DNA of 64,000 nucleotides from Datisca glomerata (GCA_003255025.1 QANY01008720.1:2290477-2354476), one strand, 5' to 3'. Positions 44,695 to 57,959 are shown, counted from the first letter of the stretch. Program-made: numbers and translations. The notes: generated by a model from the sequence alone, not told the origin.

Positions 44695-46262
44695 ACTTTG
44701 AGTGTGATAGAAGATGAAGTTACAATAGCCCAATGGTCAGAGGAAATGTATAAACAAAAATGAGATTGTCTAAAAATGGAGGATATCTTTCTTTTACCAT
44801 CAATCACTAAGATAGAGTTCTCACAATTGACTTAGAAAGGTTGAAGAAGATATGTGAGGATTTTTCACTTAAGCAAAAAAATCTATTTGTTGGTAAATAT
44901 GGTCACATTGCTTATCTTCTGTATATTGCAGTAAACACCCCCAATCCTGAGGCTTTAATGCATTTTTGTGACCCTCTGTACAGATGTTTCACCTTTTGAA
45001 CAATTAATCTTACTCCTAGAATTGAAGAACACCAAACCCTGATGAATGTCCCAGCTGCAAAATACGAACAAATTTTATAATTACAACAAAAAGCTCACGT
45101 TGAAGAGAGCTTTATCTAAGCTCTTGGGTATTTCCCATGCATATGAGATTGAGAAAATGCTGAAAAGTAAAGGAGGGAATGAGTGTGTGCCGTTGGATTA
45201 CCTCATAGATCTCACTCCAAATTTCTTGAAGGAAGATAAGGGTATGGCTCTGTGTATTTATAACACCGTGTTATTTCCAAATATATGAGGTTACGTGGAT
45301 GATAAAGTGATAAAAGTGTTACTTCAAGTTTAACCTGGTGTTAACCATGTTATTTCAATTCTCACTGAGACTTTTTGTTCCTTAAATCACATCCAAGTGT
45401 TTAAAAAAGAGAAGTTCTTTGGCTCTACATCTCATTTGTGTATTTGGATTCTTAGCCATCTAAGATGTTCACCAAATTTCACATGTCATCAAGTTAAGTT
45501 TTCAAGCCCATGGATGAAGATAAGAATCACCATTGCAGAATTTGGAATGACCAAATGTAATCTGTAGTTTTCCACAAAAGGGATGTGGCTCTCATACCTA
45601 TCAAATTTGAAAGATGTGGATGTGATCTGGAAAGCCCATTAGATACAGTTGACATCGATGATCTATAGATGTGGTGATTTTCAAGCGGTCCCGCTCTCAG
45701 GTCAATGGGCTTGTACTACATAAGCTCCGTTAATGGTGCTCCATCAATTGTACTTGAGACAGTTTGTCCCTGCCATGCACGTATTGAAGGATGCTGAAAT
45801 CAGTTATGATTTTCAAGATATTGAACGAAAACTGCAGCAGTTGATTGGAGCATGGAAAATAACGAGAATGATGCAATACAACAGTTGATTGGAGCATGGA
45901 AAATAACGAGAATGATGCAATATGAGAAGAATCACATGAACTACACAAACAAGTATGAAGCGTGGCTTGAGAGTAGAGGCAAAGTAATTATTGTCTTACC
46001 AAATGAGGATTTAGAATTATCAAAGTTACCGAAATCCCATCAGGAGGTCGCTAAAAGGGAAGAGCGTGATAAGTCATATGAAGAGCATCAAAAGAATTTA
46101 GCTCTCTTGGAAGAAAACAGACGACTAAAAGTTGAGGCGAATTTGTCTGACAAACACAGGATCGAGGCTGAAAAGCAACTCAGAGATCTAAGAAACAAGG
46201 TTGAGGTTCAAGAATACCTTAAGCAAAAAATTCAGAGTTGGGAGCTGACACTCACCGACTGA
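44695..46262 (+). pseudogene. gag N-terminal region of the gypsy relic
   Basis: Starts near 44688 (MTSTLSVIEDEVTIAQWSEE), then has NPEALMHFCDPLYRCFTF near 44938, an arrangement known from the N-terminal gag domain of Tat/Ogre elements, RALSKLLGISHAYEIEKMLK (45100-45160) and WMKIRITIAEFG...YRCGDF near 45510-45680. A 136-codon open piece, 45852-46262, is highly charged (LEENRRLKVEANLSDKHRIE) and should form a coiled coil. Frameshifts and stops break it in many places. Confidence 0.7.
45838..45925. repeat. 44-bp tandem duplication in gag
   Basis: 'cagttgattggagcatggaa' begins at 45838 and 45882, and both copies run on through 'aataacgagaatgatgcaata'. Length 44 is not a multiple of three, so it shifts the frame and probably helped kill the gene. 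Confidence 0.92.
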
Positions 46263-47650
46263 ACAATAAAATTAGAAAGATGGCGGAAGACAATGAGAAT
46301 TTGCGAGGGGCAATCTACAAATAGGAGGATCGAATCATGAAGCTGGAAAGAAAAAATAAGCTTGTATAAGAGGTTTTAGAAGATGTGAAGGAGACTGTCG
46401 ATAAGAAAAATACATACATCGTTGAGTTAGAAGAACAATATGAATCAATGCGACGAATCAGTGATAATTTACAAGTCGATTTAGAGAATCAGAAAGTTAG
46501 GAAAACTGAGTTAACAGATAATAGTGAAGAATTATGAAAGTCATTACAAGCCTTGAGCACCAAGTTATAGATTATCAGAACGTGGCAGAGAAATTGGTAA
46601 GGAGCAATGATGCTAACATCGATGCACTGAGATATGATTACCAATTGATGCAAAAATTGTACGATTTGATTAGAAAACGATCTGAGCAGGCTAGGAATGG
46701 ATGAAAGGCTTGGCTGTGAGAGCGAGCAACTTGGTAGAACAAGCATCATTTTTTAAGAGAAGTGTTTTGCCCATCCATCCTAACGGGGAGAACTTGTCTA
46801 AGTTTTGTAAGAAATCAGCAAGGATTTGGGTCATTTTAGTCGTTTCATATAAACTCATATTGCGAAGTAATGTAATTGACTTCTACATACTGAAATGTAG
46901 TGGATGGCTCTACTAACTAAATACAATTGAGTATTCTGAACTTTCACTTTGTGCAGTATCATTTCTCGTGCATAAATTTACTTTCATTATTATTATTTCT
47001 TCTTTTTCATTAGCAAAATCTACAATCTCATTATTTTATTTTTATTTCTTTTAATAAAATCTTCAAAGATATCCTGTCAACTCCGACATCCCTATCGAAC
47101 ATAAGCTCAAGTTAGGGTCATGGACGAGCAATAAAGAAAGCAATCAGCATAGAAAATGAAAGAAGGATTCAGTGAGCTGAAATAGCAAATGGCCAGAGTC
47201 CTGGAACTCATCGTCGTCAGTAAGAGAAATGGTTGTCTTGAAAATCTGCAGGGGGTTGAATCCTCACAAGATCAACTGCTAAATGATAATCCATCTTACC
47301 CTCCTGGGTTCACTCCAACATGTCAGCATCATCAGGCTAACTAGTTTTGGCATGCTTCGCTACTACTAAATATCGAGAACTATTCATTTCCAAATATCCA
47401 GGAAATGATGCGGACAGGGAAAATTGGGTACAACACATCGATGATGGTACTTAGCCATAACCAAGCTTTCACTCCACAAGGTGAACTTGCTAATGAGCCA
47501 ATCACAATACTCGATGTTGATGACTCAAAGGCGTAGAGGCTCGTTACTGAACCCATCAAAGACCCACTATAGAAAGATAAACTAGACTTTCTAGAGGAGA
47601 TATTGTGCGCTATTGAAGGACCATATGTGTATGGTATCATTGATGCTACC
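46263..47650 (+). pseudogene. Coiled-coil linker part of gag, decayed
   Basis: The + frame continues the charged helix: LNNKIRKMAEDNENLRGAIY, EVLEDVKETVDKKNTYIVEL and EEQYESMRRISDNLQVDLEN, with stops between. Later pieces (about 47200-47650) are proline-richer, with VQHIDDGT-like text. This matches the linker that precedes the capsid-like domain in this lineage. Confidence 0.55.
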
Positions 47651-47655
47651 CAATT

Positions 47656-49170
47656 ATGCTTGGTCTCGGATGTAACCATCTACACAAATTCAAACTACTT
47701 GAGTTTGAAAAATATGATGGTACTACATGCCCGAGAAACCACGTTATTATGTACTGCATAAAGATGGATGCTTGTGTAAATGATGATAAGTTGCTAATTC
47801 ATTTCGTGCAAGATAGCCTGATGGGGGCTACAGCTCGCTAGTATATCTAATTAGATAGCCAACATATTCGGAGGTGGAAAGATTTAGTTGATGCTTTCAT
47901 AAGACGATACAAGTACAACATAGACATAGCTCCTGATCGTCTGGATCTGCAAAGGTTGAGGGAAAAGCCTACTGAAGGTTTTAAAGAATATATGCAAAGG
48001 TGGAGGGAACTAGTTGCTCAAGTATAACCTGCCTTGTCAGAAATGGAGATGACTGCAATGCTTCTCAACACCGTGAGATCTCAATTTTATGATATGATGA
48101 TTAGAAATGCTTCAAACAAACTTCTCTGACATTATAGTGATTGCTGAATGGATTGAATATAGAATAAGGAATGAAAGAATTTTAGAAGTCGTATCAAATG
48201 CATCATCCGTAAGAAATGGGCCGCCATTAAAGTTAAAAGAAGAAGATGTATAGACGATCAATTTTTTCGTACCTATCACAAGTTATCAACCCCGGGCCAA
48301 GATTTTCAAAGTACAGTGAAGGATCCAAATCTTCGACATCATATGTGGCAAATACCTCGAAAACGCCATACAATTAACACTGTCAACAATCTGAGACCAC
48401 CGACTCACCGGCAAAAGGTTGGTCAAGATGATCAGCCTCTAAGGGAAAATAGAAATAATTAACATTTTTCCAATATGATCCAATCCTCATGTCTTATCTC
48501 TTGAGCCGTAAGCTGGACGGTTGAATTTCAAGAAGGCTAGTGGGAATCTCGATATCAATTCTAACCCACTACCAAATCATGGGAACCTAGCTTTAAACGC
48601 AATTGAGGAATCATTTTCATATGATAAGAAGAATGTGACATATGTGAGCATATCAATGAAAATACTTTTTCATCTTCTTTCTAAAGCAAGGTATATCTAC
48701 CCAACACGCTCAGAGGGCAAAGACATTTTTAGGAAATATATTCATGACTTTGATTGTTTGTTTCATGAAAACATGATTGGGCATACAATTGAGGAATGTA
48801 CTTTTAAAATAGAAGCGCAAAGTTTGTTGGATGAAAAAATACTTATCATAAGTCAGAAAGGATAAAGGGAATACCAGGAAGATGATTCTTTAGTCCTCAT
48901 GATAACTAAAGAATCATTTGAAGTAAATGTTGAAGTGTCATCCTGTATCCCAAAATCTATCACAATAAATTATGACGAAAATTGAACTCGCATCACTGCA
49001 CTTATGGTCCGAGGCCCATCACGATCCAAATACCGGGTACATTTGCTTACCATTCAAGACCAATACCATGGAGGTACGGATATAAGGTTATTGCTAGCGA
49101 TAACAACTAAACTTAAACGCTAAACCCATCAGACCTTGATCTTCTCATAACTTATTTTTCGAGAATAGGT
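47656..49170 (+). pseudogene. Retrotransposon gag (capsid-like) domain relic
   Basis: Motifs of the Retrotrans_gag family in order: FEKYDGTTCPRNHVIMYC (47705), LLIHFVQDSLMGATAR (47789), WKDLVDAFIRRYKYNIDIAP (47875), GFKEYMQRWRELVAQV (47975) and a later FHENMIGHTIEECTF (48760) resembling the GH.I..C.  segment. Stops interrupt between these. Beyond 48.9 kb only fragments are seen. Confidence 0.8.
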
Positions 49171-49180
49171 GGAATGACGA

Positions 49181-50502
49181 GGAGTGGCAGATGCGACAAG
49201 CCAGTATTGGATCGAGTTTTAAAAATTTGAGGAAAAATAATGAACCACGAACGGTTCATGAGCGGAAAATAAAAAAAAATATTCACATCAACTATATAAT
49301 CATATTAAATATAAAATATTTTATGATCATGCATATTTAGAATGACGTATTTAGAAAATGTAGAAATAATATTATACCTTTCTTGTATCGGAGAAGTTCT
49401 TATTTGATGAAGTCATTTTGATTGTCTTGCATTTTTCGTAGAACCTGAATCAATCTTCACACCAACAATCACTCATAGGATTCATCAGTATATCTCAATA
49501 GGATGTTATCAGGAATTGAGTGTAGGCTCTCAAAACAACAGAAGAAAAAAAATGAACTTTTCTCTTCTTCCTCTAGATTTCGGCGGCAACAGGGAGGGGT
49601 GAGAGAAACTGCTACATTTTCATTCACGCTACATTTTCTGTTGGTGCAAATAAACACCTTTTATTTCACGGTCCATAAATATTTTGCTATGTTATCCTTC
49701 GTGAACGTCAGTAACAATAGTTGGATGTAAAATTACCATTTTACTCATCTAGTTATTATTTCCTTAACTTATTTATTGACTGTGAATAAGAAAGACATAA
49801 CAATGAATTGTCTCGCACAGTTCACCATGTCTTATCAAATGATTCATTTCAATTAGTACATGGCCAGGTTTATTTATTCACACACTTATCAATAAAGTAT
49901 AAGGTGATATTGTTGTATTTTTTAATCTCACCACGAATTCCATATATATAAATCATGTAACTCCAATATAGTTGAATCGCGATCCCAACTGCCGAGGTAT
50001 TGTCCGATAATTTGAACTCACTCCTTTGACATATCAAAGACCGCAAGTAACCAAGTCAAGTTTCATATTCACATAAGGATTAATGTAATCATGAAAATGT
50101 CTTTAAGGTTTAAACAATTAGATTTAGAGCTAGATAAACATATTTTCTCCAAACTAATTTGTTACTGGTCTATTCAACATGTTCCATAACATTTCTAGGT
50201 CAACCATTAGAGTCTCCACTCTGATGCCCCAGTTCAACCTAACACTCGTAATCGGACTCGTGCCAGCCGATCTGAAAACTATGAATAACATTCTGAACTA
50301 TTTCAGAAGAATTTTTCTGGAAGTCCCCTCACTCTTCTTACGTTGACAATTGTTCCAAGACTTGAGTAAATTATAAAAAAAAATACTTTAATTTATAGAA
50401 AAACTTCAATTCATTCGTTAAATTCAGTAGCATAAAATGTCTGAGAAATAACTAAATACTCATAAATAGTTATTACACCCTACTTTATGAAAATAATTCT
50501 AA
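49181..50502 (-). repeat. Probable 3' LTR of a minus-strand copia element
   Basis: It lies directly downstream (on minus) of copia RNase H. Just before it on the minus strand is a purine tract 'aagtgggaga' (50503-50513), after which the LTR would begin 'gttagaattattttcataaa'. It contains no coding motifs. It does not match the LTR-like DNA on the other side of this element (54.2-56.5 kb), which is odd; the left border is uncertain. Confidence 0.45.
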
Positions 50503-50779
50503 CGATCTCCCACTTGGACTATAGAGGCTTGTACAATCTTGTATCTCCATGCTCTCCAGATGACCATAAAAAACTTTACTGTTTAAAGTTTTCGTGAATA
50601 GATCTGCCAGGTTGTTGACCGTCGATATGTGTGTGTGTTACTACAACATTTCCACGTTAAACAATCTCTCTAATCAAGTGATATTTACGCTCTATATGTC
50701 TGGATATTTTGTGGCTCCTTGTATGGGAATAAAGTATCACGGGCTTGTCAACTTCTAGAATAACTTCCAGAGTCTTCAA

Positions 50780-51830
50780 GAACTTTCTAATCTATACAGC
50801 CTCCTTTGCAGCTTCATAAGCTACCATATACTCAGCTTCCATGGTTGAATCAACAATGCAAGATTGCTTGATACTTCTCTATACAATTTCTCCACCGTTT
50901 AGAATAAACACTGATCCTGAAGTGGACAACCTAAAATCCTTGTCTGCTTGGAAATCAAAATCAGTATACCACATCATATTCTTGTCAGTACCTGAATAGA
51001 CAAACATTTATTTCCTTGTTCTCCTCAGATACTTAAGGATATGCTTGACGGCATTCCAATGCTCGAGTCTAGGATTAGATTGGAAACGACTCATAATACC
51101 CACCACGTAGCAAATGTCAGGCCTAGTGCAAAGCACCGCATACATAAGAATTCCTACGAATGAGGCTTAGGAAATATTTCTCATATCTTCCTCTTCTTGA
51201 GGAGTCTTGGGAGATTGCTCCTTGGAAAGGCTGACTCCTTGCCTAAAAGGAATATATCCTTTCTTGGAGTCTTGCATACTAAAACGATCCATCACAATAT
51301 CAATATCAGATGGTTGAGACAATGTCATTTGTATGTTCTTCTGATCCTAAAAGATCTCAATACGTAGGACAAAGGCAGCTTCTCTAAGATCCTTCATATC
51401 AAATTGCTGGCAAGCTAAATCTTGACATCAGACAATTTTCCTACATCATTCTCAATGAGCAAAATCATACACGTACAAGATTAGAAAAACCACTTTTCAT
51501 TCGTGTATCAGCTTGTACACACAGGATTCATCCACTAACTGCTCAAAACTAAAGTTCTTGACAGTTTTATCGAATATGATATTCCACGATCGGGGCGCTT
51601 GCTTCAGTCCATAAATGGACTTCAGCAGTTTGCAAACCTTGCCCTTTTGGCCTTTCTCCATGAACCCTTCTGGTTGAGCCATATAAATGCACTCTTCAAG
51701 ATTGCCATTCAAAAAAGTAGTCTTGACATCCATCTGCCAGATTTCATAATTGAGGGCAGCAGCAATGGACAGGAGGATGCAAATGGGTATAGCCTTTGGC
51801 TACTAGCTTAGCTTTGAATGTCTCTATATT
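50780..51830 (-). pseudogene. copia A reverse transcriptase and RNase H relic
   Basis: Open RT piece 51733-51497: MDVKTTFLNGNLEECIYMAQ, PEGFMEKGQKGKVCKLLKS, IYGLKQAPRSWN. The catalytic YVDD box reads Y-V-Y-D (51464-51475), so the first catalytic aspartate is lost. RNase H follows near 50960-50800 with DFQADKDFRLSTSGSV and STMEAEYMVAYEAAKE. Stops lie throughout. Confidence 0.88.
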
Positions 51831-52169
51831 CCCATGTGGACCTCTATTTTTCTTATAAATCCATTTGTACCCTATGGGTTTTACCCCTTAAGAGAATCTA
51901 TAAGTTTCCAGGCTCCATTCAAGTACATCGATGGTATCTCAATGTTCATGGCTTATTGCCATAGATTTACTTCAGAACCAGTCATGGCCTGTGAGTAAGA
52001 GACATTTTCATCATGATCCTTATATGAGACTATTGTTAAAGCATCTCCATAAGACATGTACTAGTTAGGCTTTCTAACAACCCTCCAACTACGTCAAGGC
52101 TCTATAAGCTCTAGCTCTTGTTGTGGTTCTTCCATTATTGAATCAGAAACGCTGTCCTCACACTCAATA

Positions 52170-53110
52170 ATTCCTCTAGCATAAGAGTGCTTCTCGGATT
52201 CATACCTCTTATGTAGTGCACTTTAAGAAAGTGCAATCGTGCTCACGGATGTTTTCTTGTTAGTTGGGCTATAAAAGATGTATCCCGTCGTTCACTTGGG
52301 ATATCCTACAAACAGGTATAATTTTGATCGGCTGACTAAATTGCCTATCTTCGATTTCAGAATATGTTCTAACATCCACATATTCTAAGGTGGTTTACGG
52401 ACGATTTTTGTCCATTCCATCTTTCATATGGCGTACCAGGCATCACCTTTGATGGAACTTGGTTCACAATGTATGCTAATGTTTTCAAGGCATATCCCTA
52501 GAACAAATCTGGGAGGGATGAGTAACTCATCATGGATCTAACTATATCTAACAGAGTTTGATTCATTCTCTCTAACACACCATTCTGTTCTGGAGTGCCG
52601 AGGTGTTGTAAGCTGAGAAAGAATACCTTATTCCTTAAGAAAGTCTTAGAACTCTTCTAGTAAGTATTCTCCACCACGATCATATCATAGAGTTTTGATA
52701 GGTTTCTCTAATTTCTTTTCGACCATAGCCTTGTTCTCTTTGAAATTTTCAAAGGTTTCAGACTTTTGGTGCATTATATAAACATGTCCAAAATGTGAGT
52801 AGTCATCAGTGAAGGTTACAAAGTATTCATAACATTCTCTTGCTTAGATATTCAATGGTCCACGTATATCACTATGTACGAGTTCGAGGCATTAAATGGC
52901 TCTTTCACCCTTCGCTGAAAAAGGGTCTCTTGATCATTTTGTCTTCTATACAGGATTCACATGTGGGTAGTAATCTCACACTTAAAATTTACAATGAACC
53001 GTCATTTGTAAGTCTTTTAATCATGTCCAGGCTAATGTGGCCAAGACGTAAGTGCCAAAAATAGTTTAGATCGGTTGAGTCAGACTTCAACCTTTTACTA
53101 TCCCTTTGTA
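52170..53110 (-). pseudogene. copia A integrase relic
   Basis: The minus strand shows 'KRPFSAKGERA' and 'LELVHSDIRGPLNI' near 52950-52850 (first catalytic Asp), FGHVYIMHQKSETFENFKEN-like text near 52790-52740 and GCVRENESNS-like text from 52590. The frame changes several times. Confidence 0.7.
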
Positions 53111-53389
53111 AATCAATATTTAGTTTAGTGTCACATATCATTGGAAGATTTTGGTTTTTCCTAGAATAAGCTATTTATCAACCATGCAGTAGTAATTAAG
53201 CAATTTTTTTTAAAAATACCAATAGATTTATCAATGAAATTCACAGTGGATCCTTATTCAATTAAACTAGCTATTGAAATAAGGTTTTTCCCAAAAATCG
53301 GGATATAATAAGCATCTTGTAAAACCAAAAAATGGTTATCAAATAAAAATTTAATAATTACAACTGATACAGTTGATACTAGTGCTCTA

Positions 53390-54137
53390 TTCCATCAACA
53401 AAAGCTGAAATTGCCCTCATCAAGCCTTTTGCTTTCGAGTTCTGCTTCTTAGCTTTCTTCGACCTTCTCTTATGTTTCTTTTTTGCGCAAGAGGTGGAAG
53501 GCTTACTTTAAGTAAAGTTTGCCTCTCTAGTCTTTCTCTTGCTCTTCAGAAACAGGTTCTCAGCAGCTTGCAGTTCCTTTATCAGTATAGGAAGTGAATA
53601 CCACAACTTATTAACCGAATATTTAAGTTTGAAGTTTTCAGAAATATCAGACAGAATCTCAAGGATCATATCAACTTGTCTCTTGTCATCTACCTCAGTA
53701 CCTATGATCTCCATCCCATTCAACAATGATCAGCATCATATGTTCTTTGACAGGAGTTCCAGATTTCATCATGCCATTCATGAAGTTTTGCACAACAGCC
53801 TGTTTGGCTTAACGACCATGATCCCCAAACATTTCAGTGATGTTCAACATCATATCAGCGGCGGTTTTCACGTTTTGATGTCGTTGTTGCAACACATTAC
53901 TACCAGAAGTTAAGATGTAACACCTAGCGAATCTCATCAGAATGCAGCCAAGAAGCATAAACATCATTATCCTCTTGAGCCGATTCAGCAATGGCTCAAT
54001 GTGACAAGGGGTGGTGAGCACGGATTTTTGTGCTTTTCTACCGTCAGCACGATATCAAGATTATGTTTCCAATCCATGTCATTTTTACCAGTAAGTTTGT
54101 GCACATTTAAGATAGATGAGAGTGGGGATAGCGACAT
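53390..54137 (-). pseudogene. copia A gag relic
   Basis: MSLSPLSSILNVHKLTGKND and WKHNLDIVLTVEKHKN at 54137-54040, then VLQQRHQNVKTAADMMLNIT and EMFGDHGR (to 53810), then a UBN2 piece 53726-53508 (MLNGMEIIGTEVDDKRQVDM, ILEILSDISENFKLKYSVNK, LIKELQAAENLF). A basic KKKHKRRSKKAKK stretch follows near 53490-53450. At least two frameshifts separate these. Confidence 0.85.
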
Positions 54138-56493
54138 GATTACTGAAAAAATTATATAATGCGATGTAAATAAATACTCAATCATTTAGAAAAGTATGAT
54201 TCATGATGCAAATACTTAAATATTTGAAAATCCAATAAAAAAATTTCTTACATGATGTTACGATTAACAACGATACATTGTCTCATCTAAGGTGCTGCTC
54301 GTCGCGGCGCGTGCGCAGCAGAAGCATGTGGCGCGTGGTGATTTTAAAAATTAAATTTTTAATAGAAATCAAATCTTTTAATAAAACAAAATCGCGGAAT
54401 ACTACGATAACTAAATTTTTTTTATTGAAAACTATTTTCAATCAGTCAAGATCCAATATATATTTATATATTAAATTAACAACATACAAGTTTAGGAATC
54501 ATATACCTCTTGTAGTCTAAATCAAACGTCTTCGCAAAACCAATCGATTCTTTGTTCCCACGAAATCATCCAACGATCAGCAAACTCTAAGATCCATACC
54601 AAGATCTTCCAAGTTAATCCTCAACACATTAGGACGTGTGTAAGCACGTAGAATATAACGAGGACATTTTTCTGTCTCTAGATGTACTCAACACATGGGA
54701 TCTAGAGATTTTACTGAGGATGACTTTTGTGAGACGATTCTCTAAAAGAACGTGATGATGATTCTTTAGAGATTTTGATTAACTCTTAATCGTAGAAAAA
54801 TCATTCCTTGAGAATTCTGTTCTTCTCTCAACTCTTGATTGATAAACTAATTCTCTTCTTCAATTGATTATTGAACTAGTTGAACTCATTCATTATCATA
54901 GGCCATCAGAATAATATATGTATATTTTTCTTGATAATGACATAATAGATATTTTTGGATAATTGAAATATTATTTAACTACAAAATTGCCAACGACAGT
55001 GGGACCCACAACTATTGTGCACAACTTGAATGCACATGGCACTGCAGTGTTGCACACCCACTTTTATTGTGCCACTTGGCACTATAATAGTATATGTCAA
55101 TCTCAGATACCCAATCGGTGATTGGCACGTGACAATAATTGTGTATTAAATCTTTATTTTAATCAAAGTAAATATCTAGATATTTTTAATTCAAAATTAA
55201 TATATTTAATTATCTCTATCAACTAAATTATATGTTATTTAATAAATAATAGATTTAGTTGATCCAAATGATTATCTAATTTCAGAGATTAGATATTTTA
55301 TCTCACTTACCGATAATTAAAAAAAATCAATAATTTTTATAGATATACTAATTCCAAAAATTATATATATACATATATATAATTTAATTAATTAATTAAT
55401 CACATATAATTATCTCATAATTATGTACTTACCCCAGAATAAAAATTCTTTTGCAAGTAAATCTTTTTCTCATATCCTTAAATAGTCACACCCTAGACTG
55501 TGTAGCACAGATGTGTCATGGAGGACCATGGACCTATAATCCTGAGCTCCAAAAAACTAGATTATTAATTGAACTCTTTAATTAAATATTATTTATTAAT
55601 TATATTATTACTCCACTATAAATATGGAATTGAACTCTTAGAGATTACAGATTGTATTTACAGAGTATTCTCATGTAGTCCACTGATATAATCATTTCAC
55701 GTAATTATGTCCTCCAATTATTGGTTCGTAAATTAGAACTGGTCAAAATTATACTTTTGTCCTTCTAGTTACCTATTAAGCCTTGAGTAATATTAATCCA
55801 GTACTGAATGGCCAATTTGTAATCTTATTATAATTTGACTCAATAACTATTCAGTTCCAGAATTAACACTTAAGAAAACCAATACACGATCCGTTAGGAA
55901 AGCTCGGATTCCAAATCTTGTAAGATCATGTTCCCAGCTATCCATATCACTTAATCTCCAAAACAAAAGTCACTAGCCTGTTTTCCAAACAAACATTAAC
56001 GAGTGAATCAAAAGATCCAGTAATCATGCATAGGAGTTCATGACTACTCAGGATTCAGACTGATCTACATATGATCATCGAATTGATGTGTGTTAAATCT
56101 TTATGATAAATGGCACGTTGATAAAGATATTAATTCACTTCGATCCAGTTATATATCATCTCATTATATAAAGTATATTCACTAAGATATATATCCACAT
56201 CAATGATCCGGATCTAGATCGCATACATTCATAATGCTTAGTGAATCGTACTAGCAAACATTTATTAAAGATTTCATACCTTAATATTTTGCTCACAATT
56301 TTATTCATTATCTATGATCTTTATCATCTAGTACAAATGCAAGATCATAGTCTCATTAATGAATATGAAAATTTCAGATATTTATATAAATTATTCAATA
56401 ATAATTTAAAACAACAATTATAAGAAAAATGTAATCTTTATTAAATTTCATATCAAAATGTCAATTCATATGCTTTGAGGGCATAACCCCCAA
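54138..56493 (-). repeat. Leader plus long LTR shared between copia A and copia B
   Basis: Right border: the LTR begins (minus strand) TGTTGGGGGTTATGCCCTC at 56493, directly after the purine-rich 'aagggcaagtgtgagatt' that serves copia B. Left side: it runs into the leader of copia A gag. The part 54138-55450 is repeated at 62720-64000, and 55858-56165 is repeated at 36868-37210. It seems to act as 3' LTR of copia B and 5' LTR of copia A at once. No initiator-Met primer site is evident near 54.2 kb. Confidence 0.55.
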
Positions 56494-56846
56494 CAATCTC
56501 ACACTTGCCCTTAAGCGAATGTGGTATTTTTCTTAATCACATGTTTCACACATGACCATTAAACAATTCCGTAGGAAGTGTCTTGGTAAATGAGTCAGTT
56601 AGGTTCTGATCCAACATTATCTACATAACTGTAGAGCCAGATTCTGATCCAACGTTATCTTCATAACATTTAGATCACCTCGGTGTATGATCCAGACATC
56701 GACTTTCGACTATCCACATATGTTTCCTAATTAGTATATCTAGTGCGATTCAGGACTCCATCTCAATAAACAAACCTATAGTTTCCCGTTCTCCTAATAT
56801 ACTTGAGAATGTCTTGTACTGCAATCCAGCGTTCCAAACCTGAATT

Positions 56847-57840
56847 CTATTGATAACGACTGACAATTTCCACTGCATAACAGATGTCTGGTCTCATACA
56901 CAACATGGCACACATGAGACTTCCAACTGCTGAAGCATAGAAAACATTTCTCACATCTTCTTCCTCCTGAGGTGTCTTAGGACATTGTTCCTTAGAGAAG
57001 ACAATTCCATGTTTGGTCAGTAGTTGACCTTTCTTGAAATTCTCCATTGAAAATCTCTCCAGCACCTTATCAATATAAGATGCATGAGAAAGAGCCAAGA
57101 GCTAGTTCTTTCTATCCCTTAGGAGTTGGATGCCTAGAATATAGCTCATTTCACCCAAATCTTTCATTTGAAATTTCTTAGCTAACCATTTCTTTACTTT
57201 TGACAGAGTTTCTACATTATTCTTAATTAGTAGAAAATCATCGACATAAATAACTGAGAAAACCATTATCTTATCTTTGATGTATTTTTAAACATATGTT
57301 TCGTCAACATTTTGCTCGAAACCATAAGACTTTATAGTCTCATCAAAGGTACGATTCCAAGATCTAAATGCTTGATTTAATCCCTAAATAGATTTAAGCA
57401 ACTTGCATACTTTTTTATCTTGCCCCTTTTGTACGAACCCTTCTGGTCGCATCATGTAGGTGCTTTCTTCAAGAGAGTCATTCATAAAACTTGTCTTGAT
57501 GTCCATTTGCCATATCTCATAGTCAAAACTAGCGATTATGGACAAATTGATGCGAATGAATTTCAGCATGGCCACGGGAGAGAATGTCTCTTCATAATCA
57601 GCTCCCTCCCTTTGTGTATAGCCCTTGGCTACTAGCCGTGCTTTGAAATTCTCTACTTTCTCATGTGCACATCTTCTTGAAGATCTATTTACATTCAATG
57701 GTCCTAACACCTTCAGATGGATCCACAAGTTCCTAGACGAAATTGGAATACATAGATTTCATTTATTGGTTCGTGGCTTCTTGTCATTTCTCCCTTTTCA
57801 GGATCGTCCATTGCTTCTCCATATGATAATGGATCTTCCT
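56847..57840 (-). pseudogene. copia B reverse transcriptase relic
   Basis: Open piece 57728-57384 has FKARLVAKGYTQREGADYEE, TFSPVAMLKFIRI, QMDIKTSFMNDSLEESTYMM and PEGFVQKGQDKKVCKLLKSI. The catalytic box VIYVDDFLL is intact near 57262-57236. Piece 57098-56847 has ASYIDKVLERFSMENFKKG and VGSLMCAMLCMRPDICYAVE. Frameshifts and stops separate the pieces, and RNase H is largely gone. Confidence 0.9.
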
Positions 57841-57959
57841 TATTAGTGTCTGACACTAAAACATGTGCTTCTAGTTCATAGTGAACTGGTTATCTCACAA
57901 TCCTCCCACTATGATGTTGCACTGCGGTTTTCTTTGCAGGAACTGTGATTTCTTTGGTT

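Larger units (their letters stand above)
44049..49180 (+). mobile_element. gag-only relic of a Tat/Ogre-like Ty3/gypsy element
   Basis: After the tRNA-Arg primer site comes a long decayed gag region. No protease, RT, RNase H or integrase is seen before the sequence passes into the next element near 49.18 kb. The element is therefore truncated, or the rest was replaced by the copia insertion that follows. Confidence 0.7.
50503..54137 (-). mobile_element. Degenerate Ty1/copia element A (minus strand)
   Basis: Reading leftwards from 54137: gag, pre-integrase/integrase, RT and RNase H in copia order, all in several frames with stops. Start MSLSPLSSILNVHKLTGKND at 54137. Spacing between domains is near normal, so decay is by point changes rather than large deletion. 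Confidence 0.85.

Noticed and set aside
53539..53913. Plus-strand 124-codon frame in the copia A gag region
   Set aside because: The minus strand carries clear gag motifs over the same bases.
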